From JAJEAD01 sp965221555 (GTDB lineage Bacteria; Pseudomonadota; Gammaproteobacteria; HK1): a stretch of DNA of 64,000 bases. The notes under the pieces are model-generated. The model saw only the letters and a program-made list of their open reading frames with translations. It was not told where the DNA came from and searched no databases. The stretch covers positions 2,914,001 to 2,978,000 of the forward strand of contig OZ244895.1 in NCBI GenBank assembly GCA_965221555.1. Direction: 5' to 3'. Below, in pieces: positions 25,875 through 34,622 of this stretch (within the stretch, counting starts at the first letter, position 1; the number at the start of each line of letters is the position of its first letter). Position numbers and translations under genes: made by a program.

Positions 25875-25884
25875 GGTCACGCCC

Positions 25885-25915
25885 AAAAAAGAGAAGGGCC
25901 GAAGCCCTTCTCTTT
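25885..25915 (-). terminator. Rho-independent terminator of the second secreted-protein gene
   Basis: The 12-bp stem with TTCG loop (25888-25915) is identical to the one at 23812-23839 and is followed by a T-run on the minus strand. It lies 48 bases after the stop at 25964 and directly abuts the MITE end at 25874. Confidence 0.9.
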
Positions 25916-25963
25916 CGTGTCGCGCCGTCGCGCCTTGAAGCCGCTGGCTTCTCTCGCCTGGCG

Positions 25964-27472
25964 TTACTGGCCTTGCACCTTGTACACCACCGTGTCGGTG
26001 CTGCCATTGCTCCGGTTGGTCTGATTGGTGGCGACGCTCACGCTGCCCGCAACGGCTTCGATGGTGAGGGTGCCGGAAACACGGTGCGGCGGTCCGCCCT
26101 CGATCGTCACCACATCGCTGGTCCGCAGCACCGTGGTGCCGGAGGGCAGCGTTCCGCTCGACTCCATCCCGGCCTGTGCCGTGATGCCTTCCTCCGACGT
26201 GAAGCTCATCTCGTAGTTCGTCGCCGCCCCGTGGTTCACGATCACGATGCGCTGGTTGTAGCGCTCGTCGGTGACCAGGTACGGAATGCGCACCATCGCG
26301 CCGTCGCGGCCAATGGAGCCGTAAGAGGCGCTTGCCGTCGTCGGAACCAGGTCCGGATTCACATCGTCGGTGTAAATGAACGAGAACTCGGCCACATAGG
26401 GGGCGGTTCTCGCGATCGGCGTGGCGTCGGCCCCTCCGCTTACCCCGATGCAGAGTAATCTGGCGTCGACAGCTCGGCCATACTGTATGCGCAGCCGCGA
26501 TTGGTCGTCGCTTCTCCTCATGTCGGGCCCGGTCCAGCCACCCAGCGGTGGGCAATCCACGCTCGTTGCCGCCGATGAGGCGAAAGAGAAATCGCCCCTG
26601 ACGATGGCGGAACTGAATTGATCGGGTACTCCAGCGAGTCCCTCATCATCGTCCAAGACGTACCAAGTAGCGAACCCGGCACTCCAGATGTCGTTTTCAC
26701 CTACGGCGGTGCCATCCGGCTTCAAGTACGGCTCGGCCGACACCGTGATGCGGCCAAGCGACGCCGTCAACCGGTCGCTCGACACCCCCGGGCCCGCCTT
26801 GAACTTCCGGTACCCATCTTCAACCGAAGCCACAGGGGAGTTGGGGGTCGATGTCACCTTGAGCGCGGGCCTGGCATCGATCGCAATCGGGTGGCTCACC
26901 TGATAGGTCACCGGATCGCCGCCTTCCTGGGCCGGCTCCGCCGTCAAATCCATCGTGATCGATACCGGCGCGCTGGCCGATATGCCCACCCCGCCGGTCG
27001 GAACGCCGAGGAAGAGCACCGTGTCCGCCGGCAACTCGGCGGTGGGGCTGAGCCGGTAGCTCACCGTGTTCATTCCCCTGGTCCCGCCCCCAAAGTGCGC
27101 GTCATTCACACCGCTGACGTCGGTTCCGGCCGAGTCCTCGAAGGAGATGGTCGGGGCGGTGCTGTCATGGAGGAACACCAGGTTCTGGAAGGTGAACGTC
27201 ACGACCGCGTTCCTGTCGGCGCCCACCACCGCGCCCAGCTTGGCCTTGACGAGGCCGGAGTCACCACTGCCGCCGGTCGCCGTCACCGTGTAGTAGTCGA
27301 CGTCCCCGTGCTTGGTGGAAGCTTTCAGGAGCTCCTTGGCAAAGGTGACCGAGGCCTTGCTCTTGTCCTCGGCATCGAGGTCGACGATAGCGTGGGCCAC
27401 GCCGGTCGCGAGCAGGGCCAGGGAACCCAGTATGGCCGCCCCGGCGACCCCACAACTTCTTCTTCCGAACAT
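25964..27472 (-). CDS. Secreted protein of unknown function, paralogue 2
   Basis: This 502-residue paralogue of the protein at 23892 has the same length, signal peptide ('MFGRRSCGVAGAAILGSLAL') and C-terminal block ('YGSIGRDGAMVRIPYLVT' onward, almost unchanged to 'VYKVQGQ'). Differences cluster around residues 62-130 and 255-390. There the two share mainly short anchors such as 'RRSD' and the two Cys positions ('SVDCPP', 'LLCIGVSG'). One extra Cys occurs in the signal peptide at residue 7. The strong ribosome site GAGGAGGAGC precedes the ATG. Conserved ends with a divergent middle suggest diversifying selection or gene conversion limited to the ends. The function is unknown. Confidence 0.75.
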   Translation of the reverse strand: MFGRRSCGVAGAAILGSLALLATGVAHAIVDLDAEDKSKASVTFAKELLKASTKHGDVDYYTVTATGGSGDSGLVKAKLGAVVGADRNAVVTFTFQNLVFLHDSTAPTISFEDSAGTDVSGVNDAHFGGGTRGMNTVSYRLSPTAELPADTVLFLGVPTGGVGISASAPVSITMDLTAEPAQEGGDPVTYQVSHPIAIDARPALKVTSTPNSPVASVEDGYRKFKAGPGVSSDRLTASLGRITVSAEPYLKPDGTAVGENDIWSAGFATWYVLDDDEGLAGVPDQFSSAIVRGDFSFASSAATSVDCPPLGGWTGPDMRRSDDQSRLRIQYGRAVDARLLCIGVSGGADATPIARTAPYVAEFSFIYTDDVNPDLVPTTASASYGSIGRDGAMVRIPYLVTDERYNQRIVIVNHGAATNYEMSFTSEEGITAQAGMESSGTLPSGTTVLRTSDVVTIEGGPPHRVSGTLTIEAVAGSVSVATNQTNRSNGSTDTVVYKVQGQ

Positions 27473-27584
27473 TGGTTGCTCCTCCTCAACTCAAGTCAGA
27501 GTCGAACATGGCAAGAAAGCCACCGAATCGGCTAACTGGCTCATGGCTGAAAAACGCCGGGCCTTGAACGATGCGGCCTCCGGC

Positions 27585-27664
27585 GAATTGTCCACTATGT
27601 GGTGCTCGGTGGTCTCTTCGCCCGTCGGGCGGGGACATGCGGCCACCGGTGAATTGTCCACTAT
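27585..27664 (-). repeat. Short repeat GAATTGTCCACTAT in the leader of paralogue 2
   Basis: GAATTGTCCACTAT occurs at 27585-27598 and 27651-27664, each preceded by CCGG(C/T), and once in the equivalent leader of paralogue 1 at 25512-25525. The leader of paralogue 2 is therefore about 66 bases longer. The unit may be the remnant of an insertion-sequence end or a regulator site; neither can be shown from sequence. Confidence 0.5.
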
Positions 27665-27715
27665 GCGACGCCCATGGCAAGCCCTGACCGGCGTCGATCG
27701 GACTCGCCCCCCGGC

Positions 27716-28012
27716 TCAAGCCGCATGTCTTCACCGATTTCTCAACTCGCGAACGCCAATACTCTCGCGCAGCGAGGCGTACCGCGTCGTGCCACGACGA
27801 TTACCTGTCGGCTACCTGCACCGCTACGCAGTCCTTCCGCGTCGCTCCGCGGCCCGGGCCATCCATCCCTGGCTTGCCCGCTCGCCGACCGTTACGCGCC
27901 ACCGGCGCTACGTCTGTTTCCGGCTCTCCCTTGCGCGTCTCTCGGGCCGTGCGCTGCACCGTCACGGCATCGTGACGCCCTGTTGACGAGAATCGGTGAA
28001 GTGTGCGCGCTA
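27716..28012 (-). mobile_element. MITE, long form, between paralogue 2 and the alpha/beta hydrolase
   Basis: This 297-bp element runs from TCAAGCCGCATGTCTTCACC to an end that reads on the minus strand TAGCGCGCACACTTCACCGA. It is collinear with the copies at 25579 and 5671. Its right end gives the TAG stop of the alpha/beta hydrolase gene (28010-28012). With the leader of paralogue 2 it fills the 537-base gap. Confidence 0.85.
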
Positions 28013-30022
28013 CAGCCGCACGTCGTGCAGTGGCCGACCCCAGTCCCGCGCCCGGGCCACGACCCGTTCGACATCCTCCTCCAGCATCAGGCGTTCGTCC
28101 ACGAGCCGCCGCGCCGCCGCTTCGATGGCCCGCTCGTAGCCGTCCTCGTCACCGTACCGGGCGAGGATGGAAGCGCGGGGGTCGCCGGTCATCGCCGCTT
28201 CGGAGTCGGTGTCCGGAAAGGGGATGTAGCTCCCGGTGAACTCGTGCATGGCGCCGTGACCGAACTCGCGGGCACGCAGGTTCCAGCCCGTACAGGTGCC
28301 AAGCGGGGCCTCGACCATCGGCGCCCGCACCCCCGCGACCTCGTTGCCGTCGGCGTCCACGGCGGGGACGAGCACCGCGTAGCCTTCGGGGTCCACCACC
28401 TCCGGAGGCTCCCGGGTAAGCAGTCCGCGATCGAAGTCCGGCCCGAAGTCGTAGAGAGGCAGGGCGTTCGCACCGGACGGGATCATGACGCCGGGAATGC
28501 GGGGAAAGTGCGCCTTCCACGCCTCGAACTTGACCAGCGTCCCGTCCGCCCGCCGCGGGATCCGGCTGGGGGGCGGCTCGGCGCCCTGGGTGGCCCACGC
28601 GTCGAGGGCGTCGAGCATCGCGCGAAACAGCATCGAGGTCTGGACGATGTTCCCGTAGTGCTGGCAGTTGCCGCGGGCCGGACACACGGTGTTCGGACCG
28701 GCGAAGTGCTGCGAGCTCGACCACAGGTAGACGCGGACCCCCTCCGGAGGCTCGAGGTCGCGGCCCTCGGTGTCGGTGTGCACCAGTGATCCGCGCCGCT
28801 GCCAGTACTCGGTCGCACTCTGGGTGTGCAACACCAGCGGGTCGGTATCGGGTCGCTTGAGGATGGCGTCCCGCCGGCCGCTCAGGTGGTCGGTGGACAT
28901 CCCGTACGCGAAGGGGAAGCGGTCCGCGCAGTTCTCGTGGTCCTCGTACTGCTGGCCGGCGGGATTGACGACCCGCGCGAAGCGATGGTTCATCCACATC
29001 AGGCCGCCGCCCGAGACGTGCGGCAGCACCCCGTCGAAGACCCGCCGGCCGCGCGCGTCGGCGTTGTATCCCCGGTGGAGGAAATCCCGGATGCAGCGCC
29101 CGGTCTGCGAACGGCCCCATGCGTAGGCCTTGTCGATGCGGCCCGCGAGGGGGTTTGCGCCGCCGCGCCGGTCCGAGTCGTCGTAGCGCAGGAAGCTCAC
29201 CAGATCGCGCACCACCGCGTGGCCGACTCCGTAGGGGCGGGGATCGCGCGCGGTGTAGACCAGCTCGTAGATCCACCCGGGCTCGAAGCCGTCGAAGACG
29301 TGGATATGCCGGTCGGACTCGACAAGGGCGGTCTCCGCGCCTTGCGCATCGAGGCCGACTCCGCCCTCGGTGCGCGCGAAGGCCCACGCGTCGGAGGCGA
29401 TCGGCTCGCGCGCATCTCCGGGGTAACGCCGCCGCGTCAATTTCGCCCGTGAGGTGTCGAGAGAAACACTCGGATAGCTGCGCGTGGAAGCCCAGCCGCT
29501 CAAGGGAAAGGTCGTTACTCCGGGGCGTTCCGCGATGAACTCCGTTCGCACGAGACCCTCAAGGGGCGCGGCGCCGTCGCGCGCCACCGGCACATCGAGC
29601 AGCATGCGCCCGTCGCCCGGCAACAGATCCCCCTCCCAGGCCGCCCACACCACGGTGTATCCACGCCGCATGAGAAAGCCATTGCCGGCTGCGGGCAGGG
29701 TTCGCGGATCGTTCGATGCCGGCGCATCGTTGAAGAACTGAAGCTCGCGCTTGTTGCCGCGGTTGCCGTATCCGAAGAAGAGCCTTCGATTGCCCGCTCC
29801 CACCGGCCTGAGGATGCACAGGTCGGTTGCGTACTCGACGAGACCATCGGCGTTGCGAGGCGCCCGATCGAGGTCCACGACCTCCGAGTACGCGGGGGAG
29901 CGCGGATCGACGGCGAAGTGCGCACGCCCGACAATGCGTTCGTAGGGACCGGTGTCCCCGAAGCGGTGACCCTCCGCGAAGGGCTCGCCCTCGGACGTGC
30001 GCAGCTCCAGCAACTCGTTCAT
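28010..30022 (-). CDS. Large alpha/beta hydrolase domain protein
   Basis: This is a 670-residue protein resembling the 'alpha/beta hydrolase domain' family of large esterase-like proteins. The nucleophile elbow is 'AYAWGRSQTGRCIRDFLHRG' (G-x-S-Q-T-G-R) near residue 345. The N-terminus 'FGDTGPYERIVGRAHFAVDP' and 'NGFLMRRGYTVVWAAWEGD' are characteristic. No signal peptide is seen, so it is probably cytoplasmic. ATG 30022 has GGAGG five bases upstream. The TAG stop comes from the end of the adjacent MITE. It is divergent from the coupled dioxygenases at 30183. Family members act on esters or lactones; the substrate is not known. Confidence 0.8.
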   Translation of the reverse strand: MNELLELRTSEGEPFAEGHRFGDTGPYERIVGRAHFAVDPRSPAYSEVVDLDRAPRNADGLVEYATDLCILRPVGAGNRRLFFGYGNRGNKRELQFFNDAPASNDPRTLPAAGNGFLMRRGYTVVWAAWEGDLLPGDGRMLLDVPVARDGAAPLEGLVRTEFIAERPGVTTFPLSGWASTRSYPSVSLDTSRAKLTRRRYPGDAREPIASDAWAFARTEGGVGLDAQGAETALVESDRHIHVFDGFEPGWIYELVYTARDPRPYGVGHAVVRDLVSFLRYDDSDRRGGANPLAGRIDKAYAWGRSQTGRCIRDFLHRGYNADARGRRVFDGVLPHVSGGGLMWMNHRFARVVNPAGQQYEDHENCADRFPFAYGMSTDHLSGRRDAILKRPDTDPLVLHTQSATEYWQRRGSLVHTDTEGRDLEPPEGVRVYLWSSSQHFAGPNTVCPARGNCQHYGNIVQTSMLFRAMLDALDAWATQGAEPPPSRIPRRADGTLVKFEAWKAHFPRIPGVMIPSGANALPLYDFGPDFDRGLLTREPPEVVDPEGYAVLVPAVDADGNEVAGVRAPMVEAPLGTCTGWNLRAREFGHGAMHEFTGSYIPFPDTDSEAAMTGDPRASILARYGDEDGYERAIEAAARRLVDERLMLEEDVERVVARARDWGRPLHDVRL

Positions 30023-30037
30023 GACGCCTCCGATTCG

Positions 30038-30116
30038 TGTTCGCGTGCGAGGACGATCGCATGTTCTCGCCCGATGCGCGCGCGCCAGTTGAGAATCTGG
30101 TGAATCTTGCGGGCCA
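30038..30116 (+). repeat. MITE right-end fragment in the 28010/30183 divergent promoter region
   Basis: GCCAGTTGAGAATCTGGTGA followed by ATCTTGCGGGCCA aligns with the right end of the copy at 5671 (GCCAGTTGAGAAGTCGGTGG, AATTTGCGGGCTG). The preceding bases to 30038 are weakly similar. Only this end is present. It lies 67 bases upstream of the dioxygenase start. Confidence 0.5.
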
Positions 30117-30182
30117 AATCGCAGCGCAGGGGTGCGATAGAATACGCAGCGCTCCCGGCCGGCAACAGGGTTCGATACCGAC

Positions 30183-31250
30183 ATGATGAACATCTGCCGC
30201 ACCCCGATCGAGCATCCCAGCGCATGGCGCAGCCGCGACTGGACTTCTCCCGACGACTACGCCATCGATCTCGGCCCGCATCACATCGAGGCATTCGAAC
30301 GCGCGCTTGCGCGGATCCGGGCCGAAGGGCTGACCCTGGAGGACATCGAGCACCGCCACTTCAAGGTGCCCGAGATCGCCTCGGACATCGCCTCGTGGTT
30401 CGAAGAGATCCAGCATGGTCGGGGCTTCGTCTTCCTGCGCGGCTTCCCGGTGGACCGATACTCCGAAGACGAGATCGGCATCATCTTCTGGGGAATCGGC
30501 ACCCACATGGGGGTGGGCGTGTCGCAGAGCGTGCTCGGCGACCGCCTCGGCCACATGATGGACTTCAGTTGGCAGGACCCGAACGCGCGGGCCTACCGCA
30601 ACCGGCAGGAGCTGGACCTGCACACCGATCTCTCGGAGATCGTCGCCACGCTCAGCCTCTCCAAGGCGAAGACCGGCGGTGCGAGCCGATTCTGCTCCCT
30701 CGTCACCGTGCACAACGAGATCCTGGCCAGCCATCCGGAGTATCTCGAGCCGCTCTACCGGGGCTTCCCCTATTACCGATCGGGCGAGGAAGCGCCCGGC
30801 GAGGACCCGGTGACGCCCTGGAACGTACCGGTCTTCAGCTATGTCGAGGGCAATCTGAGCGCCCGCTACGTGCGCGGCTACCTGGAGCGGGGCGTCGCGG
30901 TTCTGGGGCGCGAGATGAGCGCGCTCGAGCGTGCCGCCCTCGACCACATGGACGAGGTCGCCCGGCGCCCGGATGTGATGCTGGAGTTCACGCTCGAACC
31001 CGGCGAAGCGATGTTCTACAACAACTACCTGGTCATGCACGCGCGCACCGCCTTCGAGGACGACCGGGCGGCGGGCATCCGGCGCCACCTGCTCCGCCTC
31101 TGGCTCGACGTGCCGGGCGGGCGTCCCGCGCCGAAGGAGATGCGCATCCATGCGACGCCGGGCATCGCGCGCCAGGAAGGCCGGATGCCGACCGGAGAGG
31201 GGGATGCCTACAAGGCGCTGTTGCCGACGCAGGAGAGGAGCGCGTCATGA
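30183..31250 (+). CDS. TauD/TfdA-family Fe(II)/2-oxoglutarate dioxygenase
   Basis: This is a 355-residue dioxygenase with the double-stranded beta-helix fold. Iron ligands are the His-x-Asp in 'ELDLHTDLSEIVATLSL' and the distal His in 'YNNYLVMHARTAFEDD'; the 2-oxoglutarate-binding Arg is in 'IRRHLLRLWLDVPGGR'. 'EIQHGRGFVFLRGFPVD' and 'FWGIGTHMGVGVSQS' are family blocks. The stop overlaps the next dioxygenase start by four bases (ATGA), so the two are coupled and may act in sequence or as a pair. Start ATGATG at 30183. The substrate, probably a small amine or acid, is unknown. Confidence 0.88.
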   Translation: MMNICRTPIEHPSAWRSRDWTSPDDYAIDLGPHHIEAFERALARIRAEGLTLEDIEHRHFKVPEIASDIASWFEEIQHGRGFVFLRGFPVDRYSEDEIGIIFWGIGTHMGVGVSQSVLGDRLGHMMDFSWQDPNARAYRNRQELDLHTDLSEIVATLSLSKAKTGGASRFCSLVTVHNEILASHPEYLEPLYRGFPYYRSGEEAPGEDPVTPWNVPVFSYVEGNLSARYVRGYLERGVAVLGREMSALERAALDHMDEVARRPDVMLEFTLEPGEAMFYNNYLVMHARTAFEDDRAAGIRRHLLRLWLDVPGGRPAPKEMRIHATPGIARQEGRMPTGEGDAYKALLPTQERSAS

Positions 31251-32296
31251 GCGACCCGGCCCGCTTCTACACCCTGGACCCGCTTCCCGGAGCGCACTTC
31301 GGGGCGGCGATGCGTTTCCCGGGGCTTCGCGGCACGCGCGAAGCGGTGGCGGCGCTGGAAGCGGAATCCGGCGTCCTCGGCGATGCGATCTGCGCCCGGG
31401 GCGGGCTGCTGCTGCTTCCGGACATGCACGGGATATCCGAAGAGCCCGAGCTGCTGGCGCGCCTGAGCCGCCTGCTCGGTCCGGAGGTCGAGGACTACCG
31501 CAACAGCTACTCGTTCGAGGACCGCAGCTTTCTCTTCGATTACCACGAGACGGTCCCCGAGATCATCCGGATCACCAACCTGCCTCCCATCAACACCCAG
31601 CCCTCGCCCCTGCCGGACCCGCCCCTCACCGAGGACGGCCTGCTTCCGGTGCAGTATCCCCATCGCACGGGTTGGCATACGGATCAGAGCTTCCGGCGTC
31701 CCCCGCCCGACTTCTCGCTCTTCTACGCCGAGCAGCCGGTGCCCCAGGGCCAGGGGCAGACCCTCTTCGCCGACGCGAGCGCCGCCTACGAGGCCCTCCC
31801 GGATTCGTTGAAGACGCGCATCGACTCCCTGGAGGGCATTCACGTGCTGCCGTCGACCGGCCGCGCGGACTACGAGATCCGGCGCGGCGACACGCCGCGA
31901 CCGCTCGCCGCCCACCAGCAGCCTCAACGTCAGCCTCTCGTGCGGACCCATCCCGTGACCGGCGGCAAATCCCTCTACTTCTGCGACAGTGGCCAGATGG
32001 ACTTCGTCATCGGTCCCATCTCTGGAATGGAGCCCGGCCCGGACGGAGAAGGCGCGAGGCTGCTGCGCCGGATCGCCTCGCACGCGACGCAGCGGCGCTT
32101 CACCTACATCCACGAGTGGACGCGAGGTGATCTGGTGATCTACGACAACCGCAACCTCCTGCACTCCGGAACCTGGTACGACGCCGAGCGCCAGACGCGC
32201 ATCATGTGGCGCACCACGGTGCGCGGAAACCCCGATCCCGCCTACGCGGGCGAGACCAGCAGCTGGGTGCCGGCGGGAGACTTCAAGCCGAGCTGA
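31247..32296 (+). CDS. TauD/TfdA-family dioxygenase, second of a coupled pair
   Basis: This is a 349-residue Fe(II)/2-oxoglutarate dioxygenase. The iron site is His-x-Asp in 'YPHRTGWHTDQSFRRPPPD' and His in 'IYDNRNLLHSGTWYD'; the Arg is in 'ERQTRIMWRTTVRGN'. 'SLFYAEQPVPQGQGQTLFAD' is the conserved strand after the first ligands. ATG 31247 overlaps the previous gene and has GGAGAGGAG upstream. It is only distantly similar to its neighbour, so this is not a recent duplication. It is followed 77 bases later by the carboxylase gene. Confidence 0.88.
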   Translation: MSDPARFYTLDPLPGAHFGAAMRFPGLRGTREAVAALEAESGVLGDAICARGGLLLLPDMHGISEEPELLARLSRLLGPEVEDYRNSYSFEDRSFLFDYHETVPEIIRITNLPPINTQPSPLPDPPLTEDGLLPVQYPHRTGWHTDQSFRRPPPDFSLFYAEQPVPQGQGQTLFADASAAYEALPDSLKTRIDSLEGIHVLPSTGRADYEIRRGDTPRPLAAHQQPQRQPLVRTHPVTGGKSLYFCDSGQMDFVIGPISGMEPGPDGEGARLLRRIASHATQRRFTYIHEWTRGDLVIYDNRNLLHSGTWYDAERQTRIMWRTTVRGNPDPAYAGETSSWVPAGDFKPS

Positions 32297-32373
32297 GGTC
32301 TCGGCCGGGGGTGAGGCGGCGGTGGTGTAAGCTCCGCGGCGCCCACCGGCGCTAAGGCAGGGCGCGGACGCTC

Positions 32374-33936
32374 ATGAGCTGGCAACCGGAAGTAGACGAG
32401 ATCCGTCATCGTCGGGAGCTCGCCCGCGCCCAGGGCGGGGCGGAGGCGATCGCCCGCCATCACGCCAAGGGCGAGCTCACGGTGCGCGAGCGCGTGGAAG
32501 CGCTCTGCGATCCCGGCTCCTTCCGCGAGCACGGGCGCATGGCGGGCAGTGCCCATCTCGACGAAGCGGGACACGTCGAACGCTTCACTCCGGCCAACTA
32601 CGTGGTGGGAGTGGGAGAGATCGACGGGCGCCGGGTGGCGGTCGGCGGCGAGGACTTCACGCTGCGTGGCGGCTCCCCCAACGCCTCCGGGCTTCGCAAG
32701 AGCGTCTGGGCCGAGCACCTGGCGCTGCGGCTGCGCGTTCCGCTCGTACGCCTGCTCGAGGGCGGGGGCGGCAGCGTGTCCAGCCCCGACGGGGATCCGC
32801 GGCGCCCGAAGACGGTGGGCGAGCCCGTCTACGAGCCCCACCGATTCGCAGTCATCGCGGACGCGATGGGCCAAGTGCCGGTGGCCTCGGCGGGTCTCGG
32901 CGCGGTGGCGGGCTTTCCCGCCGGGCGCCTCGTCGCTTCCCACTTTTCGGTGATGGCGCGCGGCACCTCGCAGGTCATGGTCGGCGGCCCCGCCCTGGTC
33001 GAGCGCGCGCTCGGGCGCACCCTAAGCAAGGAGGAACTCGGGGGCGCCGCGGTGCACGTGCGAAGCGGGGTAGTCGACAACATCGCCGACGACGAGCACG
33101 ACGCGCTTCGCCAGATCCGCCGATTCCTCGGCTACCTGCCGGGGAACGTCTGCGAGCGTGCGCCTCGCACCGCCTGCGACGACCCGCCGGACCGCTGCGA
33201 AGAGGAGCTGCTCTCGATCGTGCCGCGCCAGCGCCGGCGTCCCTTCGACGTGCTGCGCGTGGTGGAACTGGTGGTCGATCGAGGCTCCTTCTTTCCCATC
33301 GCACCCGCCTACGGGCCGAGCATCGCGGTCGGCCTCGCCCGGCTGAACGGGCAGAGCGTGGGCGTCACCGCCAACGACTGCCGGTATCTGGCGGGCTCGA
33401 TGACCGCGCAGGCGGCGCAGAAGATGCGCCGGCTCATCGAGCTCTGCGACACCTTCCACCTCCCCGTGCTCAACTTCGTGGACGAGCCGGGATTCATGAT
33501 CGGACCCGATGCGGAGCGCGACGGCACCATCCGCTACGGCATGGCGGCGGTCGTCGCCGCCGCGAAGGCCCGCACCCCGTGGGCCTCGGTGCAGATTCAC
33601 AAGGCGTTCGGCGTCGCCGCCGCCGCCCACTTCGCTCCCGACACCTATCGGCTCGACTGGCCTTCCGCGGAGTCGGGCGCCCTGCCCATCGAGGGCGGCG
33701 TCGCGGTGGCTTACCGGCGTCGGATCGCGGAAGCCGAAGACCCGGCGGCGATGCGCCGAGAGCTGGAGGCCCGACTCGCGGGGTCCCGCTCGCCCTATCC
33801 CGCGGCGGAGTCCTTCGCGGTGCACGACATCATCGATCCGCGCGAGACCCGCCCCGCGCTCTGCGAGTGGGTGGAGTGGATTCAGCCCATGCTCGAGACC
33901 CTGCGGGGGCCGCCCCGATTCACCATGCGTCCCTGA
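32374..33936 (+). CDS. Acyl-CoA carboxylase, carboxyltransferase (beta) subunit
   Basis: This is a 520-residue carboxyltransferase of the propionyl/methylcrotonyl/geranyl-CoA carboxylase family. 'HHAKGELTVRERVEALCDPGSF' is the N-terminal family block. Oxyanion-hole regions are seen in 'AVGGEDFTLRGGS', 'PVASAGLGAVAGFPAGRLVASHF' and 'LPVLNFVDEPGFMIGPDAER'. 'GEPVYEPHRF' and 'LGGAAVHVRSGVVDNIADDE' fit too. The biotin-carboxylase alpha subunit needed for activity is not in the window. The CoA substrate cannot be assigned. It is followed after 15 bases by a NIPSNAP gene, so the two share an operon. Confidence 0.88.
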   Translation: MSWQPEVDEIRHRRELARAQGGAEAIARHHAKGELTVRERVEALCDPGSFREHGRMAGSAHLDEAGHVERFTPANYVVGVGEIDGRRVAVGGEDFTLRGGSPNASGLRKSVWAEHLALRLRVPLVRLLEGGGGSVSSPDGDPRRPKTVGEPVYEPHRFAVIADAMGQVPVASAGLGAVAGFPAGRLVASHFSVMARGTSQVMVGGPALVERALGRTLSKEELGGAAVHVRSGVVDNIADDEHDALRQIRRFLGYLPGNVCERAPRTACDDPPDRCEEELLSIVPRQRRRPFDVLRVVELVVDRGSFFPIAPAYGPSIAVGLARLNGQSVGVTANDCRYLAGSMTAQAAQKMRRLIELCDTFHLPVLNFVDEPGFMIGPDAERDGTIRYGMAAVVAAAKARTPWASVQIHKAFGVAAAAHFAPDTYRLDWPSAESGALPIEGGVAVAYRRRIAEAEDPAAMRRELEARLAGSRSPYPAAESFAVHDIIDPRETRPALCEWVEWIQPMLETLRGPPRFTMRP

Positions 33937-33951
33937 GAAGAGGAGCCTTCC

Positions 33952-34587
33952 ATGATCTACGAGCTGCGCACCTACAGCGCCGCCCCCGGCATGCTCGACA
34001 CGGTGGTCAGGAACTCGGCCGAGGTCGGCCGCCCGATCCGCGGTGACGACTACGGCAAGCTCGAGGGGTACTGGAGTACCGAGATCGGTCCGCTCGGACG
34101 GGTCGTGCACCTGTGGAGCTACGAGAGCCTGGACGAGCGCCGGCGCCTGCGGGCGGCGCTCGCCGAGAACCGGGCCTGGACGGAGGATTACCTCGCGGTG
34201 TTGCGCGACCAGATCGTGCTCCAGGAGGTCAGGCTCATGGAGGCGTTCCTGCCCTTCAAGGCGCCGGAACAGGCGGGCAACGTCTACGAGCTGCGCACCT
34301 ATCGCACCCGGGTGGGCCGGGTGCGGGAATGGGCGGGCCGCTTCGCCGACGTGATGCCGGCGCGAGAACGACACTCCCGAAATGTCGGCGCCTGGATAAC
34401 GGAGGCCGGACAGCCGAACGAGGTCTGCCACCTCTGGGCCTATCCCGATCTGAACGCGCGCGCCGCGGCGCGTGGCGCGGCGGTGAAGGACCCGCAGTGG
34501 CGGGCCTTCCTCGACCAGAGCGCCCATCTGATCGTCGAAGCCCATTCGGCGATCCTGTTGCCGGCGCCGCACTCCCCGCTGCGGTAG
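33952..34587 (+). CDS. Protein with two tandem NIPSNAP domains
   Basis: This is a 211-residue protein with two NIPSNAP-type alpha+beta barrel repeats. The first starts 'MIYELRTYSAAPGMLDTVVR' and the second at about residue 109, 'NVYELRTYRTRVGRVREWAG'. Each has the family Trp/Tyr segment ('VVHLWSYESLDERRRLR', 'VCHLWAYPDLNARAAAR'). Bacterial members often sit in catabolic operons, but their chemistry is not known. GAGAAGAGGAG precedes ATG 33952. The pairing with a carboxylase beta subunit suggests a shared pathway. Confidence 0.85.
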   Translation: MIYELRTYSAAPGMLDTVVRNSAEVGRPIRGDDYGKLEGYWSTEIGPLGRVVHLWSYESLDERRRLRAALAENRAWTEDYLAVLRDQIVLQEVRLMEAFLPFKAPEQAGNVYELRTYRTRVGRVREWAGRFADVMPARERHSRNVGAWITEAGQPNEVCHLWAYPDLNARAAARGAAVKDPQWRAFLDQSAHLIVEAHSAILLPAPHSPLR

Positions 34588-34622
34588 TCGCCAGGAGGCG
34601 CGTGCCCGTCAAGCCGCAAACC

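Larger units (their letters stand above)
23805..28012 (-). repeat. Tandem duplication of a 2.07-kb unit (terminator, secreted-protein gene, leader, long MITE)
   Basis: Unit 1 (about 23777-25874) and unit 2 (about 25854-28012) share order and sequence: a terminator with TTCG loop, a 502-codon gene, a similar leader and a long MITE. The gene-to-gene period is 2072 bases. A truncated MITE end also precedes unit 1. MITE copies at the borders of each unit suggest that unequal recombination between them produced the duplication. Confidence 0.8.
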
